Shown here: in pieces, positions 61,987-64,000 of the stretch
Numbering within the stretch: position 1 is the first letter of the stretch
Layout: each line of letters starts with the position of its first letter
DNA from: Plantactinospora sp. KBS50
Lineage (GTDB): Bacteria > Actinomycetota > Actinomycetes > Mycobacteriales > Micromonosporaceae
Direction of reading: 5' to 3'
Length of the DNA: 64,000 nt
Assembly: GCF_002285795.1 (NCBI RefSeq)
Contig: NZ_CP022961.1
Span: 4,406,001-4,470,000, forward strand
The notes under the pieces: generated by a model
Seen by the model: the letters and a program-made list of their open reading frames with translations, nothing else
What the model was told of the DNA's origin: nothing
Database searches by the model: none
Made by a program: the position numbers and the translations under genes

Positions 61987-64000
61987 TCAGCGACGGAGGG
62001 TGAGGATGAGGTCGGCGACCAGGGCGGTCCAGCCGGTCTGGTGCCAGGCGCCCAGGCCGGCGCCGTTGTCGCCGTGGAAGTACTCCGGGAAGACGATCCG
62101 GTCCCGCCAGTCCGGGTGGGTCTGGAACAGCCCGGTGGCGCCGTACATCGGCCGCCGGCCGTCCGGGCCGGGTACGAACAGCGAGATCAGCCGCTCGGAC
62201 AGGTCGTCGGCGACCTGCCGCAGCGTCCGCTGCCGCCCGGAGCCGGTGGGGTACTCGACCAGCAGGTCGTCGCCGTAGAAGGCCGCGTAGTCGCGCAGCG
62301 CGCCGATCAGCAGGTAGTTGGTCGGCAGCCAGATCGGGCCGCGCCAGTTCGAGTTGCCGCCGAACAGCCCGCTCGTGGATTCTGCCGGCTCGTAGCCGAC
62401 GGTGCAGACCTGCCCGCCGAGGATCACCGTGAACGGTTCGGCCAGGTGCGCCCGGGACAGCGTGCGCAGCCCGTACGGCGAGAGGAACTCGTCCTCGTCG
62501 AGCATCCGGGCCAGCAGCCGGATCATCTGGTCCGGGCCGACCATGGCCAGCAGCCGCTGCTGGCGCCCGTCCGGGCCGAGCCGCCGCTCGCCCACCACGT
62601 GCGCGTACTCGGGCCGGTTGGCCAGCGACCAGCGTAGCCGGGCGGCCACGTCCGGCAGCCGGCGCAGCGTGCCCGAGGTGAGCCGGGTGGTGGCGGTCAG
62701 CGGCAGCAGCCCGACCACCGAGCGCACCCGCAGCGGCACCCGGCTGCCGTCGGGCAGCCGCAGTACGTCGTGGAAGAAGCCCTCGGCGTCGTCCCACAGT
62801 CCCTGCTCGTACGCGGCGGCGGCGATCAGCGCGAAGTGTTCGAAGAACTTCGTGGCCAGGTCCGAGTAGACCGGGTCGTGCACCGCCAGCACCAGCGCCA
62901 TGTCCAGCAGGTTCAGCGCGTACATGGCCATCCAGCCGGTGCCGTCGGACTGTTCCAGCACCCCGGCCACGGGCAGCGCGGCCGACCGGTCGAACGGGCC
63001 GACGTTGTCCAGCCCGAGGAAGCCGCCCTCGAAGACGTTGTTGCCGCCGGTGTCCTTGCGGTTGACCCACCAGGTGAAGTTCAGCAGCAGCTTGTGCATC
63101 ACCCGGGCCAGGAAGTCGAAGTCCCGGCCGCCGTCGATGGCGAACACCTGCAACGCGGCCCAGGCGTGCACGGGCGGGTTGACGTCCCCGAACGCCCACT
63201 CGTACGCCGGGATCTGCCCGTTGGGGTGCTGGTACCACTCGCGCAGCAGCAACAGCAGTTGCGCCTTGGCGAACCCGGGGTCCACCCGGGCGATGCTGAC
63301 GCAGTGGAAGGCCAGGTCCCAGGCGGCGAACCACGGGTATTCCCAGGAGTCCGGCATGGAGATGACGTCGAAGCTGCTCAGGTGCGCCCACTCGGCGTTG
63401 CGGCCGTGCCGGCGGCCGGCCGGCGGCGGCGCCGCGGCCGCGTCGCCGGTGAGCCAGCGCCGCACGTCGAAGTGGTAGAACTGCTTGCCCCACATCAGCC
63501 CGGCGAGGGCCTGCCGGGCCACCGCGGTCTCCGCGGCGCTGGCGGCGGGCGGGATCACCCCGGCGTAGAAGCGGTCGGCCTCGGCCCGCCGGTCGGCCAG
63601 CACGGCCGCGTGCCCGGCGGCCAGGTCCAGCTCCGGCGGGTCGTCCGGGGCCGGCGGGGGCGCCGTGGCCGCGAGCCGCAGCCGGATCCGCGCGCAGCCG
63701 CCGGCCGGCACGTCCAGTACGTAGTGCAGCGCGCCCTTGCTGCCGGTACGCGCCGGGTTGACCGTGGCCGCGCCGGTCACCACGTGGTCGTTGATGCCGT
63801 CCTTCGGGTACGCGCTGCGCCCGTCCAGTCCCCACAGCCGGCGGGTGTTCGTCTCGTTGTCGCACAGCAGCGGTTCCGGGTCGCCCTCGCCGGCCAGCAC
63901 GAGCTGGCCGAGTTCGGGGTGCCGGCCCACCAGCCGGCCGGGCTCCCCGGTGATCACCGGCACGGTGTCGCGGCCGGGCAGTCCCCAGGACCAGGTGTTG
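61987..64000 (-). CDS. GH63/MGH1-like glycoside hydrolase (partial, runs off right edge)
   Basis: At least 671 residues. The frame is open to the end of the window, so the N-terminus is missing. (Alpha/alpha)6-barrel motifs of GH63-type glucosidases are seen: SFDVISMPDSWEYPWFAAWD, FPEYFHGDNGAGLGAWHQTG, GNSNWRGPIWLPTNYLLIGA and VNRKDTGGNNVFEGGFLGLD. Family members hydrolyse alpha-glucosides including glucosylglycerate, mannosylglycerate or processed oligosaccharides. No signal peptide can be assessed. It is convergent with the PfkB-TIR gene, 49 bp apart. Confidence 0.88.
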   Translation of the reverse strand, partial: NTWSWGLPGRDTVPVITGEPGRLVGRHPELGQLVLAGEGDPEPLLCDNETNTRRLWGLDGRSAYPKDGINDHVVTGAATVNPARTGSKGALHYVLDVPAGGCARIRLRLAATAPPPAPDDPPELDLAAGHAAVLADRRAEADRFYAGVIPPAASAAETAVARQALAGLMWGKQFYHFDVRRWLTGDAAAAPPPAGRRHGRNAEWAHLSSFDVISMPDSWEYPWFAAWDLAFHCVSIARVDPGFAKAQLLLLLREWYQHPNGQIPAYEWAFGDVNPPVHAWAALQVFAIDGGRDFDFLARVMHKLLLNFTWWVNRKDTGGNNVFEGGFLGLDNVGPFDRSAALPVAGVLEQSDGTGWMAMYALNLLDMALVLAVHDPVYSDLATKFFEHFALIAAAAYEQGLWDDAEGFFHDVLRLPDGSRVPLRVRSVVGLLPLTATTRLTSGTLRRLPDVAARLRWSLANRPEYAHVVGERRLGPDGRQQRLLAMVGPDQMIRLLARMLDEDEFLSPYGLRTLSRAHLAEPFTVILGGQVCTVGYEPAESTSGLFGGNSNWRGPIWLPTNYLLIGALRDYAAFYGDDLLVEYPTGSGRQRTLRQVADDLSERLISLFVPGPDGRRPMYGATGLFQTHPDWRDRIVFPEYFHGDNGAGLGAWHQTGWTALVADLILTLRR

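Overview
This window is very high-GC DNA with GTG-rich starts, frequent four-base GTGA/ATGA gene overlaps, mycothiol-type and conservon-type genes and secreted cellulose-degrading enzymes. This points to an actinomycete, most likely of the family Micromonosporaceae (Micromonospora or a relative). That assignment rests on gene content and style, not on a database search.

Layout. At 0.2-2.0 kb a tyrosine integrase lies beside a tRNA-Leu(GAG), the likely edge of an integrated element that extends left. At 2.2-11.7 kb come RidA, a TPR/FN3 membrane protein, a large secreted FN3 protein and a MoxR/DUF58/transglutaminase-fold operon. At 11.8-16.1 kb lie an ABC-exporter relic, a ribbon-helix-helix regulator with DUF4097 and a DrrAB-type exporter, and a truncated acetyltransferase. 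At 16.1-25.5 kb are two methyltransferases, a complete polar amino-acid ABC importer and assorted enzymes. At 25.8-34 kb are a TetR/PlsC pair with a visible operator, a membrane-anchored binding protein with a membrane partner, and a GH48 cellulase with two CebR-type boxes upstream. At 34.3-41.5 kb are a partial conservon (sensor kinase plus roadblock protein), an FGGY sugar kinase, and a PhzE-type anthranilate synthase preceded by a Trp-Trp leader peptide and attenuator. At 41.7-49 kb are WrbA, small enzymes, LysE and OsmC. At 49.1-52.7 kb is a persulfide-detoxification (cst-like) operon with its CsoR-family repressor and two matching palindromic operators. At 52.9-58.5 kb are a CE1 esterase with CBM2, an aldo/keto reductase, a membrane protein, small proteins and a D-amino-acid-oxidase-like flavoenzyme. 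At 58.7-61.9 kb is a remarkable single reading unit that repeats a PfkB-type kinase domain plus a TIR-like domain twice. A GH63-like glycosidase runs off the right edge.

The most novel item is the PfkB-TIR-PfkB-TIR protein. The second half keeps the residues expected of an active kinase and TIR NADase. The first half has lost some of them, which suggests a sensor/effector pair held in one chain. I know of no described system with this architecture.

A technical point affects many calls. At least seven otherwise well-conserved genes are broken by missing single bases, mostly in short G or C runs (RHH regulator, plsC, roadblock protein, anthranilate synthase, YgaP-like rhodanese, flavoenzyme, PfkB-TIR, perhaps TauE). 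The uniform direction argues for consensus-sequence errors rather than gene decay. Those genes are annotated as whole genes with the break noted. True relics also exist (ABC exporter at 11.8-12.2 kb, acetyltransferase at 15.8-16.1 kb).
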